Assembly: GCA_964347835.1 (NCBI GenBank)
Contig: CAYFZR010000034.1
Location: 1-35,041 of the forward strand
Direction of reading: 5' to 3'
From: CAYFZR01 sp964347835 [NCBI: uncultured archaeon]
GTDB lineage: Archaea; CAYFZR01
DNA length: 35,041 nucleotides
The notes under the pieces were generated by a model, which was not told the origin of the DNA, searched no databases, and saw only the letters and a list, made by a program, of their open reading frames with translations. The translations under genes and the position numbers were made by a program. The number at the start of each line of letters is the position of its first letter. Within the stretch, counting starts at the first letter, position 1. Shown piece after piece: positions 9,671 through 17,624 of this stretch.

Positions 9671-10135
9671 ATGAAGAGGCTAGAATCTTTATTTCTTGGG
9701 ATAGCAGGTTTGGTATCCTTTTATCACTTCTCTAAACTTGGCGACGTCTTTACAGCCTTTCTTCTGCTAATTGGAGGTTGTGCCTCAATCTTAACATTTA
9801 ACTGGCATATAGAAAACCTCTGGATGGTATTAGTCGGAATTGGCTTCTTCGTTTTCTCGATTGGAATTTTTAGCACTTCTGTATTCTTTCCAATTCTCTT
9901 AGTATTAGGTTTACTTTGGGTGATTGATGGTATTTCGGTCTCCAAGAAAACGTCTGATGATATTTTTCACCCATTTAACCTAGGAATATCTTTTCTCATT
10001 TTCTCAGGGTTCGGAAGATTTATTTCAAAAACTCTCCCAAGGGATACTTCTTTAAAAGTTTCACTAACATTTACCCTCATTTGGATGTTAATAATGGTAA
10101 TAATTTTCTATCCAAGAAAAGAACTCGTTGAATAG
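9671..10135 (+). CDS. Small integral membrane protein of unknown function
   Basis: 154 residues made almost entirely of hydrophobic stretches, with about five to six transmembrane helices (for example LESLFLGIAGLVSFYHF near the N-terminus and SLTFTLIWMLIMVIIFY at the C-terminus) and short charged loops. GGTG stands 6 nt before the ATG, and AT-rich sequence upstream gives a possible TATA element. It has no recognised domain and stands alone between two terminator-flanked genes, so context gives no hint of function. Confidence 0.7.
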   Translation: MKRLESLFLGIAGLVSFYHFSKLGDVFTAFLLLIGGCASILTFNWHIENLWMVLVGIGFFVFSIGIFSTSVFFPILLVLGLLWVIDGISVSKKTSDDIFHPFNLGISFLIFSGFGRFISKTLPRDTSLKVSLTFTLIWMLIMVIIFYPRKELVE

Positions 10136-10271
10136 GAAATGTAAATTTCTATGTTCTAAAACTTTAGATTGCTTATATTTCTTTAAATCTTTTAAAAGTA
10201 GATTTGGAACTAATTTGGGATAAATAAGGTCTAATTCTGGGAAATTTATATTAACTATAAAATTTATGACG

Positions 10272-10318
10272 AATTAAGAAGTCGGAAAACGGATTTTCTT
10301 CATCTTCCGCTTCGAATT
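10272..10318 (+). repeat. Imperfect hairpin at the 5' end of the secreted-protein leader
   Basis: The left arm AATT-AA-GAAG-T-CGGAA (10272-10287) pairs with TTCCG-CTTC-G-AATT (10305-10318): 13 base pairs with one bulge and one internal mismatch, around a 17-nt loop. A TATA-like TTTATATTA at 10244-10252 would place the transcript start near 10273, right at the base of this stem. It lies just upstream of leader motif copy 1, and the two may form one folded leader. Confidence 0.45.
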
Positions 10319-10324
10319 ATAATT

Positions 10325-10377
10325 TAGCGCCGAGTGCGGGGCGCTATGATACAAATACCCGAAAAATGAGGAGGTGG
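10325..10377 (+). promoter_or_regulatory. Conserved structured leader, copy 1
   Basis: TAGCGCC (10325-10331) pairs perfectly with GGCGCTA (10340-10346), enclosing the 8-nt loop GAGTGCGG. A tail, TGATACAAATACCC, and then the SD GAGGAGGTGG (10368-10377) follow just before the ATG at 10382. The same stem, loop and tail recur at 30719 and 32111 ahead of unrelated genes. Conservation of the non-palindromic loop and single-stranded tail points to an RNA element rather than only a protein operator. Function is unknown. Confidence 0.65.
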
Positions 10378-10381
10378 AATT

Positions 10382-10924
10382 ATGAGAAAAGTACTTGCTC
10401 TCGGCTTATTCATTATATCCACGCTCTTATTAATATCACAAGTTTTAGCAGCGCCTACATGGGACAAAAATCCTAAGGGTTTCGAACATGGAATAGTGTT
10501 AGAAATAGACGGGGAATACTATTATTTCAAAGGACCCGGAAGTATTCCAGGAGTAACTGACGTCCCCGGACACACGTGGGTACAGACAGGACCCTACCAA
10601 GTTGAGGGTAGACACTACAACATAGGTCCGGCGCGTGCTCCATCATGGTGGGCTGCAGGTGAACCAGATAGAGTTTTACTATACCAAGTTCATGGTATCG
10701 TGGCACCTACGGAATTGCCTTATGAAACTGAACAAAAACTGAAGAAACAAGGATACGTGCACCGCCATGAACTCTTATATGCAACTGGTCCCATGAAAGG
10801 AATGGAAAACACCAACATCAAGGTCTACCTTAAACATACAGCCGTTCGCTCATTCTGGTTTACTCATATGGTTAACAGACATGTAACTCCGGGCATAGAC
10901 TTTAATTTCATGCCAAATTGGTAA
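10382..10924 (+). CDS. Secreted protein of unknown function
   Basis: A 180-residue protein with a clear signal peptide (MRKVLALGLFIIS...) and a likely cleavage after VLAA or nearby (residues 23-25). The mature part is rich in Trp, Tyr, His and Pro (HTWVQTGPY, PSWWAAGEP, VHRHELLYATGPM) and has no cysteine. It looks like a compact exported globular domain, and the many His residues could bind metal, but this is inference. It has the strongest SD in the neighbourhood and a long structured leader shared in part with three other genes. I do not recognise the family. Confidence 0.8.
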   Translation: MRKVLALGLFIISTLLLISQVLAAPTWDKNPKGFEHGIVLEIDGEYYYFKGPGSIPGVTDVPGHTWVQTGPYQVEGRHYNIGPARAPSWWAAGEPDRVLLYQVHGIVAPTELPYETEQKLKKQGYVHRHELLYATGPMKGMENTNIKVYLKHTAVRSFWFTHMVNRHVTPGIDFNFMPNW

Positions 10925-10937
10925 AAAAGATCAAGCA

Positions 10938-10967
10938 GGGAGAACGTCCCAACCCTTTTATTTTTTT
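10938..10967 (+). terminator. Short hairpin plus T-run terminator
   Basis: GGGA (10938-10941) pairs with TCCC (10947-10950), followed by T-rich sequence at 10956-10967, 14 bp after the stop of the secreted-protein gene. The stem is short; the T-run is the stronger signal. Confidence 0.5.
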
Positions 10968-11352
10968 AAAAATTTAAAATCCTGAAAAAAGGGCATTATT
11001 ATTTATTTTTACATGGCTAAAAACTTCTTAAAATACCTTAAATTTTCTTGGCATATAAAAGATACGTAAATGCCCCCCCTTCTATTAAGAAAACAATTAA
11101 AAAAATCTAATGATAAAAATTAAAGACTGGTTTTAATGACTGGTAACACAAAAAAATACGGAACGAACCGGTGATTTAAAAGGAATAGCCACGGATTTTT
11201 TAGTAGATGGTACATGTAGCCCTGCTCAACTAGCCTGGTAATCTTAATTAGAAAATGAGAAGTCAATTTTTACTTTCCATAAAAGAATTAATTGATATAA
11301 TTTATAGCGAATTAGTTGATTGCAATAATGATAATCGAGGGGTGAGGATAAG
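10968..11352. other. Intergenic region with a possible decayed reading frame
   Basis: AT-rich with no intact gene. Between about 11143 and 11241 a short frame with no conventional start reads DLKGIATDFLVDGTCSPAQ before a stop, and an ATG in another frame at 11137 begins MTGNTKKYGTNR. Together they look like a frameshifted scrap of a gene, unrecognised. A TATA-like GATATAATTTATA at about 11294-11306 is well placed for the small gene at 11353. Confidence 0.35.
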
Positions 11353-11523
11353 TTGAAAAAATGGGAATGCGTGGAAGTTAAGCACCACAAAGATGTCGGT
11401 AAAACAATTGAGGAATGGCAAAGGAATGGCTGGCGTTTCCACACATATCAAACGTCTGGCATGGGTATTGGACCAATGTCATACAAAGTCAGTCATTACC
11501 TGCTGTTTGAGAGGGAAAGCTGA
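11353..11523 (+). CDS. DUF4177-like small protein
   Basis: A 56-residue gene starting with TTG at 11353, behind an SD-like GGGGTGAGG. The protein begins MKKWECVEVKHHK, continues with EEWQRNGWRFHTYQTSG and ends YKVSHYLLFERES. This is the usual layout of DUF4177-type mini-proteins: an N-terminal strand with a Trp, a central GW, and a final strand ending in (L/I)x(F)xR. It has no known biochemical role. A candidate folded RNA begins 3 bp after its stop. Confidence 0.7.
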   Translation: MKKWECVEVKHHKDVGKTIEEWQRNGWRFHTYQTSGMGIGPMSYKVSHYLLFERES

Positions 11524-11525
11524 GG

Positions 11526-11613
11526 CTTACCTTTGATAGCAGCCAAAGGTATAATGTGCTGTGAGAGATCTCAGACAAAAGCGTAAAGGTAAGATTTCAA
11601 GTGTGGTCTGAGA
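11526..11613 (+). other. Candidate RNA pseudoknot with an alternative hairpin
   Basis: CTTACCTTT (11526-11534) is complementary over 9 bp to AAAGGTAAG (11585-11593). TCTCAGAC (11569-11576) is complementary over 8 bp to GTCTGAGA (11606-11613). The two pairings interleave, which is the topology of an H-type pseudoknot with connecting stretches of 34, 8 and 12 nt. The first strand can instead pair over 7 bp with the nearer AAAGGTA (11545-11551), giving a mutually exclusive hairpin. It lies between the DUF4177-like gene and the convergent two-helix protein, so it could be a 3' UTR of either or a separate RNA. The pairings are read directly; function and strand are unknown. Confidence 0.45.
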
Positions 11614-11622
11614 GTTAGGCAT

Positions 11623-11811
11623 CTACGGTCCACGCGTCACGGATAACGGGGTGATTAATAGAATGAAGACCCACATTAAGACTCCGGCGGCGATAGAAGC
11701 AGCACCTAATGCTCGGATGCCGACCCTCGCGCTACCGCGATACAAGACAATGCCGCCCGCAATTAACGCTGCGCCGAGTATGCCCAATATCATGATAATG
11801 GGGATTTCCAT
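11623..11811 (-). CDS. Two-helix membrane mini-protein
   Basis: 62 residues with two hydrophobic helices (IIMILGILGAALIAGGIVLY and ALGAASIAAGVLMWVFILLI) joined by a short basic loop, GSARVGIR. GAGGT stands 5 nt before the ATG, with an AT-rich TATA-like stretch behind it. The clear SD and typical membrane composition favour a real gene despite its size. No family recognised. It converges on the DUF4177-like gene. Confidence 0.6.
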   Translation of the reverse strand: MEIPIIMILGILGAALIAGGIVLYRGSARVGIRALGAASIAAGVLMWVFILLITPLSVTRGP

Positions 11812-11956
11812 GAGAACCTCTTTCCTAAATAAATATACCTGCTAACTAGTTAAAAATAGTTAAAAAGTTTTGCATCTAAAAGACTTTCTTTTACAGCAAG
11901 AAGAGTCAGAGTAAAATCTACCAAGAATAAAAAATTTTTTCTATGATCTTGTATTT

Positions 11957-12571
11957 TTATGGGTAGTAATGCTCAGAAATAGTTTTAATTTTTTCATCAG
12001 AATGCACTGTCACAACAAATTCTGCGCCTTTATTTTGGATTTTTAATCCGTCCGTGAACCCAACACTGATTGTTGTGTTTTTTGATATTTTTGATCCTGC
12101 CTTAAGGAGTCCAATATCTTCTCTAAGATAATTTTGACCATTTAATTCAATTCTTTCATCATCAGAAAATGCCTCAAATTTTACCCAAACGTTATGAGCA
12201 TCAAAATCACCTAGATTGGACAGTTCGGCTGTGACGGTTCTACTAAGTCCACTACCATCAATACTGATGATTTCAAGGTCAAAGTCTACAGATTGTTTTT
12301 GAACGATTTTTTGTTCTTCAGTCGGAGTAGGTGTTGGTGTAGGAGATGGAGAAGGCTCTTCAATGGGAGTCTGGGGCGAAGTAATTAGAGTGCTTGGTTC
12401 TGGAGCAGTCTTTGCTGGAAATTTCATAAAAAGATAAACCAAACCAGCTCCGCCGAGAGTCAGTACTAAGATGCCTAACACGAGCAAAACAAAAACTCTC
12501 GACCTTTCTTTTGGAGCCTCAGCTTTAGGCTTGACTTTTGGCATTACCTTCTTCTCCATTTTCTTCTCCAT
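11957..12571 (-). CDS. Membrane-anchored extracellular protein with a Pro/Thr linker
   Basis: 204 residues. A lysine-rich cytoplasmic tail (residues 1-25) leads into one transmembrane helix (VFVLLVLGILVLTLGGAGLVYLF in part, about 27-49), then a flexible linker with PSPSPTPTPTPTEE (about 73-87), then a beta-sandwich-like domain starting near FDLEIISIDGSG. That domain resembles FxLYD/CARDB-type modules, which often decorate archaeal surfaces. A TATA-like CAAATATATT lies 26 nt before the ATG at 12571, so the transcript is probably leaderless; two further in-frame ATGs follow closely. It ends before a T-rich stretch. Role unknown. Confidence 0.75.
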   Translation of the reverse strand: MEKKMEKKVMPKVKPKAEAPKERSRVFVLLVLGILVLTLGGAGLVYLFMKFPAKTAPEPSTLITSPQTPIEEPSPSPTPTPTPTEEQKIVQKQSVDFDLEIISIDGSGLSRTVTAELSNLGDFDAHNVWVKFEAFSDDERIELNGQNYLREDIGLLKAGSKISKNTTISVGFTDGLKIQNKGAEFVVTVHSDEKIKTISEHYYP

Positions 12572-12590
12572 TTTTATTTTGTTATTTTAA

Positions 12591-12600
12591 CAAATATATT
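12591..12600 (-). promoter_or_regulatory. TATA box of the membrane-anchored protein gene
   Basis: On the minus strand this reads AATATATTTG, centred about 25 nt before the ATG at 12571. That spacing puts the transcription start at the start codon, the archaeal leaderless arrangement. Confidence 0.5.
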
Positions 12601-12838
12601 TTGCCAATGAGACCATTTCCTATTTATTCAAATATCTCCATACCGTTCCAGCCGCCACTCCATACTTATCCGCAATCTTCAGTTAAGATAATCTCTCTTT
12701 TCTTAACTTTTTCCACTCCTCTATATCAGTCGGCTAACCCCATATTTTTGTGAAATTGATTTTATGAAAAGACTAATTGGAAAAACTATAAATCAACTTT
12801 ATAAATTATAAACTAAATCATTTTAAGGGGGATTTACT

Positions 12839-13660
12839 ATAATAGCGGTCTTGGGTCCAAAAGGAAGTTTCGCTCATCAAGCAGTCCTACATGCGGGCAT
12901 GAAAGAAAAAGACCTGCTTTTCTTAAGCGATATTCCATCTATATTCGAGAAGGTTGAGGACGATACCGCAAAATACGGCCTAGTACCGTTAGAAAACTCG
13001 TTGGAAGGGTCAGTGAACCTTACTTTGGATCTTCTAGCAAAAAGTAATTTATTGATCAAAAATGAAGTAATAATAGAGATAAATCATTGTTTTTTGGTAA
13101 AAGAAACCGCCGTTATAGATGATATAAAGGTTATTCTATCACATCCCCACGCTTTTGCTCAAATAAGAGATTTTTTGAGGGAAAAATTTACAAATTGTCA
13201 TTTAATAAATACTACTAGTACATCAGAAGCCGCTTTGAGAGTTTCCAAAGAAAAAACCAATGAATTCGCTGCTATTGCTTCTCCTATTGCGTCTGAGATA
13301 TACGGTCTTAAAATACTAATAGAAAATATTCCTACTCCATTTCAAAACTTTACTAGGTTCGTGGTTATAGGAAAAGATGACTCAAAGCCAAGCGGAAATG
13401 ACAAGACATCCATAGCCTTTGGTTTACTGGAGAACAAGCCGGGGGCCCTTTATAAAGCATTAGAACCATTCGCCCTCAAAAGCATAAATTTAACCAAGAT
13501 CGAGTCGCGACCCTCCAAGAGGGTTTTAGGAGAGTACATTTTTTTTGTTGATCTTGAAGGTCATAGAGAGGATGAACGAGTAAGAAAGGCTTTGGAAGAG
13601 TTAAAACCAAATACGGAAATGTTAAAGATATTCGGATCTTACAGGCGGGGAGATCTGTGA
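12839..13660 (+). CDS. pheA: Prephenate dehydratase, probably initiated at an AUA codon
   Basis: Converts prephenate to phenylpyruvate for phenylalanine synthesis. The catalytic domain shows GPKGSFAHQA, the PLENSLEGSVN segment and the TRF motif (FTRFVVIG). A regulatory ACT domain follows from TSIAFGLLENKPGALY, with the phenylalanine-binding ESRPS motif. The first conventional start is a TTG at 12851, which would trim the usual MIAVLGPKGSF opening. The SD GGGGG (12827-12831) stands 7 nt from ATA at 12839, and starting there restores MIAVLGPKG; a stop at 12824-12826 rules out an earlier start. The last bases overlap tyrA as GTGA, so the genes are coupled. Confidence 0.93.
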   Translation: MIAVLGPKGSFAHQAVLHAGMKEKDLLFLSDIPSIFEKVEDDTAKYGLVPLENSLEGSVNLTLDLLAKSNLLIKNEVIIEINHCFLVKETAVIDDIKVILSHPHAFAQIRDFLREKFTNCHLINTTSTSEAALRVSKEKTNEFAAIASPIASEIYGLKILIENIPTPFQNFTRFVVIGKDDSKPSGNDKTSIAFGLLENKPGALYKALEPFALKSINLTKIESRPSKRVLGEYIFFVDLEGHREDERVRKALEELKPNTEMLKIFGSYRRGDL

Positions 13661-14970
13661 TTGTGACGATAGTCGGCGGATATGGTGCCATGGGAAGGTG
13701 GATGGTTAAACTCCTAAAAGAGAGGGGGTTTGAGATAAGGATTTCAGGCAAAAATGCCGAAGTAGGAGCAGCCTTTGCAAAGAAGATGGGAATAGATTTT
13801 TTCACCGATAATATAGAGGCGGTAAGAGGAGCAGACATAGTTATCGTATCTGTTCCTATATCCGTGACCGAAGATGTAATTAAAGAAATCGCCCCGCATA
13901 TGAAAGATGGTTCGCTGTTAATGGATGTCGCATCCATAAAAGAGAGTCCTGCCAAGGCAATGCTCAAATATTCAAAAGAAAGTGTAGAATTGTTGCCTAC
14001 GCATCCCATGTTCGGTCCTAGTGCCCCAGATCTAGAGGGACAGGTAGTATTACTAACTCCTTTAAGATCCGAAACTTGGCTTCCTAAAGTTAAGAAATTT
14101 CTTGAGAAAGAGGGCGCCAGAGTATATACAACTACTCCAGAAGAGCACGATAGAGTCATGAGCGTTATTCAGGGACTTACTCATTTCGTTTATATAGCGA
14201 CGGGAATTACATTAGGAGATCTAAACGTCGATATAGAGTACACCAAGCGTTTCGCTTCTCCGATCTATCAGATGATGCTCGACATGATAGCCAGAATAGT
14301 TGGGCAAGATCCCTATATGTATGCCATGATTCAGATTTACAATCCAAGAAACGTAGATATTCATTCTAAATTTATAGAAAACGCTGAATTATTAAGAAAT
14401 ATAATCTTAGAAGGTCATGAGAAAGAATTCGTTGAAAAAATGGGTAAGGCTGCTAGGAAATTAGGAGACGTAGAAGGTGCCCTAAGAAGATCTGACAAGG
14501 CAATCAGATCTTTACACAAAGAACTCGAGATGTTAAAATCTAAGGTGGGAGAGAACGTAGTTCTAAAGCATGTTTACTCAAAAAATTTTCATTACGGAAA
14601 ACTAATATCTGTTGATGCAGAAAACATTATTTTGAGTACGGATAAAAGAGATTTAAAACTCAAAATGTCAAACATAGAAGTATTGAGTGATGAAGATGCT
14701 GATAATTGGTTAATACAGAATTTACCAGAAAGAAATAGAGATTTTTCTTTTTTGTTAGGAGAAGAAGTAGATAACAAAACCATAAAGAATCTCTTTTCCT
14801 TAATCCCCCATGTAACCTCTGTTAAAATTATAGACGAATATAAAGGATCCCAGATCCCTGATGGAAAAAAGAGCATAACTTTGAGAATTGTAACTTCTTT
14901 TATTTATGAAGATGAAGTATTCAAAAAAATCGAAGAAATCATAAGAACACTAGGATTTAAGATGCGATAA
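13657..14970 (+). CDS. tyrA: Prephenate dehydrogenase with a C-terminal FDX-ACB-like domain
   Basis: Oxidises prephenate to hydroxyphenylpyruvate for tyrosine synthesis. The GTG start overlaps pheA; GGGGAG is the SD. The Rossmann part begins IVGGYGAMGRWMVKLL and contains VSVPISVTEDVIKEI and LLPTHPMFGPSAP with the substrate-site histidine; the helical dimer domain ends near residue 280. A linker and a small strand-rich segment follow, then residues about 359-437: RDFSFLLGEEV ... IDEYKGSQIPDGKKSITL ... IIRTLGFKMR. This matches the FDX-ACB (ferredoxin-fold anticodon-binding) domain normally found at the end of bacterial PheT. At 437 residues it is far longer than a plain TyrA. It converges on aroE with a 21-bp overlap. 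Confidence 0.93.
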   Translation: MIVTIVGGYGAMGRWMVKLLKERGFEIRISGKNAEVGAAFAKKMGIDFFTDNIEAVRGADIVIVSVPISVTEDVIKEIAPHMKDGSLLMDVASIKESPAKAMLKYSKESVELLPTHPMFGPSAPDLEGQVVLLTPLRSETWLPKVKKFLEKEGARVYTTTPEEHDRVMSVIQGLTHFVYIATGITLGDLNVDIEYTKRFASPIYQMMLDMIARIVGQDPYMYAMIQIYNPRNVDIHSKFIENAELLRNIILEGHEKEFVEKMGKAARKLGDVEGALRRSDKAIRSLHKELEMLKSKVGENVVLKHVYSKNFHYGKLISVDAENIILSTDKRDLKLKMSNIEVLSDEDADNWLIQNLPERNRDFSFLLGEEVDNKTIKNLFSLIPHVTSVKIIDEYKGSQIPDGKKSITLRIVTSFIYEDEVFKKIEEIIRTLGFKMR

Positions 14971-15798
14971 TAAGGTTTCTCTCATTAAATCTATTGGAGG
15001 ATCGATATCAAGCCAAATCCTAAGTGTCTCTGCCCCTTGATGAACTAACATACCCACACCGTCTATTGTTTTTGCTCCAACTTCTTCTGCTTCCCTCAGT
15101 AATTTTGTTTTTAAAGGGTTGTATACTATGTCAAAAACTACGAGTTCTTCGTGGAGAATTTCTTTAGAAACAGGGGTTTCGTTTATATTTGGATACATTC
15201 CAAGAGAGGTAGAGTTAATCAGTATATCAACCTCTTTAATGTGTCTAGAGAGAACTTCATCATTCAATTTTAATGATTTACCCAAAAAGTTTGTTCTTTC
15301 AAAAATGTCAAGGGCTAATTTATCTCCCCTTTTTTTTGTCCTGTTTAATATTAAAAGTTCTGAACATCCTTCTAAGATAGATTGGAAGGCTATAGATCTT
15401 GCTGCTCCTCCCGCTCCCAGGAGCATAATCTTTTTTCCCTTTATTTCGGCATTTTTTTCTTTTAATGCTTGAACAGCACCGATACCATCTGTATTATACC
15501 CAACTTTTTTATCATTGAATTTTATGGTGTTCACAGATCCTATCATCGCAGATGTTTCATCCAGTTCATCCAGATATTTGATAACCTCTTCTTTGTGAGG
15601 AATGGTTACGTTAACCCCTTTTACATTGACTGCATGCAGTCCCAAGATGGTTTGTCTTAGTTCCTTCCTTACGAGAAAAGGGATGTAAATGCAATTTAGT
15701 TTCATGGCCTTAAAGACGGAATTATGCATCACTGGGGAAAGAGAGTGCTCTAAGGGGAAGCCGATTATTCCAAATACTTCCGTTGAACCATCGATCAT
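14950..15798 (-). CDS. aroE: Shikimate dehydrogenase
   Basis: Reduces 3-dehydroshikimate to shikimate with NADPH. The substrate half shows the shikimate-binding HSLSPVMHN and the catalytic Lys in VNVTIPHKEEV; the catalytic Asp lies in VGYNTDGIGAVQAL. The cofactor half has LLGAGGAARSIAF and LNRTKKRG, where the Arg of NRT suggests preference for NADP. 282 residues, full length. The ATG overlaps the aroD stop as ATGA. It is the last gene of the adhS-aroB'-aroD-aroE cluster and runs 21 bp into the end of tyrA. Confidence 0.96.
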   Translation of the reverse strand: MIDGSTEVFGIIGFPLEHSLSPVMHNSVFKAMKLNCIYIPFLVRKELRQTILGLHAVNVKGVNVTIPHKEEVIKYLDELDETSAMIGSVNTIKFNDKKVGYNTDGIGAVQALKEKNAEIKGKKIMLLGAGGAARSIAFQSILEGCSELLILNRTKKRGDKLALDIFERTNFLGKSLKLNDEVLSRHIKEVDILINSTSLGMYPNINETPVSKEILHEELVVFDIVYNPLKTKLLREAEEVGAKTIDGVGMLVHQGAETLRIWLDIDPPIDLMRETLLSHLKS

Positions 15799-16526
15799 CT
15801 TAATCCTAGCCTTCTTAGTATTTCTGAGGCATCTTCTACTGTTAACTGTCCCGGGGCGGTTCCGCTCATTTCATCTACGGAGCAGTAAAATATACTCGAT
15901 CCAAAAAACAGGCTTGCAAGACGGCCAGATTTCCATTTCTCCCCAATAGGTATAGAGACTATAGGTATAGAATGGGTTTTTTTTATCTGATAAGTCGCAA
16001 TTAAAAGATTTAAAACATCTTCCAATACGTTTGCGACGACTGCTACCTTTGCTATATTCGCTCCACTTTCTATTATCCTTTGAAATATGAATGATATTTC
16101 CTCTACAGAATGCGAAGTTTGCAGGTCATGATAAGAGATAATCGTCGTCTTTCTTCTTTCCTTACAAATATCAATAATTTCTTTTCTAAGGTATTCATCT
16201 GTTCTAAGTTCAATATCTATTGCATCAGCAAAAAAGATTACTTCCTTGATTATATTTATCCTTTCGTGTTCAGAACCAGCAAAGGTACCTCCTTCAGCCC
16301 CCATCCTGTTTGTAATCAGTATGGGCTTATCGGTCCTTTGTTTTATCGATCTTAGCAGTCTTTTCGATTCAGAAACAGAAATCGGAAAACCATCCAATCT
16401 TATTTCTATAATATCAGAACCGTTGGCCATTTCCACCTTTCTCAAGATATCATCTGGGTAATTTCCTTTTATAGAAGCGCATATAACGGGAGATTCTCCT
16501 ATGATTACATCTCCGATATTTATCAT
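15795..16526 (-). CDS. aroD: 3-dehydroquinate dehydratase, type I
   Basis: Dehydrates 3-dehydroquinate to 3-dehydroshikimate through a Schiff base. The TIM-barrel signature residues are all visible: EIRLDGF near the N-terminus, the base His in TTIISYHDLQTSH, the Schiff-base Lys in GANIAKVAVVAN, and a late SGTAPGQLTVED segment. 243 residues is normal. GGTG 6 nt before the ATG serves as SD. It is coupled to aroE downstream and lies 4 bp after the DHQ synthase II gene. Confidence 0.96.
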   Translation of the reverse strand: MINIGDVIIGESPVICASIKGNYPDDILRKVEMANGSDIIEIRLDGFPISVSESKRLLRSIKQRTDKPILITNRMGAEGGTFAGSEHERINIIKEVIFFADAIDIELRTDEYLRKEIIDICKERRKTTIISYHDLQTSHSVEEISFIFQRIIESGANIAKVAVVANVLEDVLNLLIATYQIKKTHSIPIVSIPIGEKWKSGRLASLFFGSSIFYCSVDEMSGTAPGQLTVEDASEILRRLGLR

Positions 16527-16530
16527 TTTT

Positions 16531-17619
16531 TCACCGTTCTACTATGGTCTCTTCTATAGAAATACCAAAATGCCTTCCAATACCTTCTAAATACATTAAA
16601 ATTTCATCTCCAACTTTTATATCCGTAACAGATACTGGATTGCGGCTCTGATTTATGAGCATTATAGTTTCTGCGTTTTGCACCAATGTACTAAAATTGT
16701 TTCCGCCTACTTCAACTTCTATTAGCATTAGAGGCCTCCTTTCTATTTTTACCCTGCCAACTATAGCAATGCGGGTGTTTCCCATAGAATCTACTATTAA
16801 AACCTCGTCTCCTGCCTTTACTTCACTTAGATATCGAGTTTTTCCATCTGGAACCCTTATATAAGCATGTACGGGACCGGCATTTACCCTAAAAGGTCTA
16901 GTCTCTACATAAGGATTCTCAACCGACTCTGAATGCATCAAAAAAAGTCCATTACTCTGGGATCCTATGAGCATTCCTTCCCCTACATTCATCAGAGAAC
17001 AAGTATCTATGCACACCCTGTCTCCCATGCCCACAGATCTAACTGCTTTTACTTTGGCTACCTTTAACTCCAGTTTTTCGGATGTTAACTCGCGAATGCT
17101 TTCAGTCAGTTTTTTTATTTCATTTAAATCCATTGTTTTAATTAGCACGCCGTCTACTCCAACTTCTAAAGTTTCAAATGCTATTTTGGCTTCTTCTGTA
17201 TTTTTAATGCTTGCGATAATCTTGGTATCTACCTTTTGTAACTCAGCAATCAAGTTTTCAAGAGGGATTATTGTCCAATCTTCATTCTTTACAAGCAAAT
17301 AATCTACTTTAAGACCTAATTCTACTGCCTTTCTCTCGGATGTCTTATCAAATATCTCTACATAGTACCCTATGTCTTTTCTCCTCACCCTTAATTCATC
17401 CAAAATTTCTTCCGAATCTGTTAAGAGGACATCAGTTTCCTCAAAAGCATTTAATTTGTCTACAAACACCGCCATTCTTACTTTTCCTAGATCAACAATC
17501 TTTTCTACGAGATCATGAGAGGAAACAATGCAGTTGACGCCGCTTTCAAGGGAGGTGGTTACTACAGGTTTTGCCTCATTCCACGAAAGATCTCTTACAT
17601 CTATCCATACCTCTTTCAT
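16531..17619 (-). CDS. 3-dehydroquinate synthase II (archaeal AroB')
   Basis: Oxidatively deaminates and cyclises 2-amino-3,7-dideoxyheptulosonate (ADH) to 3-dehydroquinate, replacing bacterial AroB. A frame with GTG at 17628 is longer, but AAGGTGA lies 6 nt before the ATG at 17619, and the resulting start [17 protein letters not shown] fits the family. Characteristic segments are [45 protein letters not shown] and [21 protein letters not shown]. Length (362) is typical. It lies 5 bp downstream of the ADH synthase gene. Confidence 0.95.
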   Translation of the reverse strand: MKEVWIDVRDLSWNEAKPVVTTSLESGVNCIVSSHDLVEKIVDLGKVRMAVFVDKLNAFEETDVLLTDSEEILDELRVRRKDIGYYVEIFDKTSERKAVELGLKVDYLLVKNEDWTIIPLENLIAELQKVDTKIIASIKNTEEAKIAFETLEVGVDGVLIKTMDLNEIKKLTESIRELTSEKLELKVAKVKAVRSVGMGDRVCIDTCSLMNVGEGMLIGSQSNGLFLMHSESVENPYVETRPFRVNAGPVHAYIRVPDGKTRYLSEVKAGDEVLIVDSMGNTRIAIVGRVKIERRPLMLIEVEVGGNNFSTLVQNAETIMLINQSRNPVSVTDIKVGDEILMYLEGIGRHFGISIEETIVER

Positions 17620-17624
17620 TATTT

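Noticed and set aside
13476-14159. A 227-residue frame on the minus strand
   Set aside because: It is antisense to pheA and tyrA, which are firmly identified; composition is that of a shadow frame.
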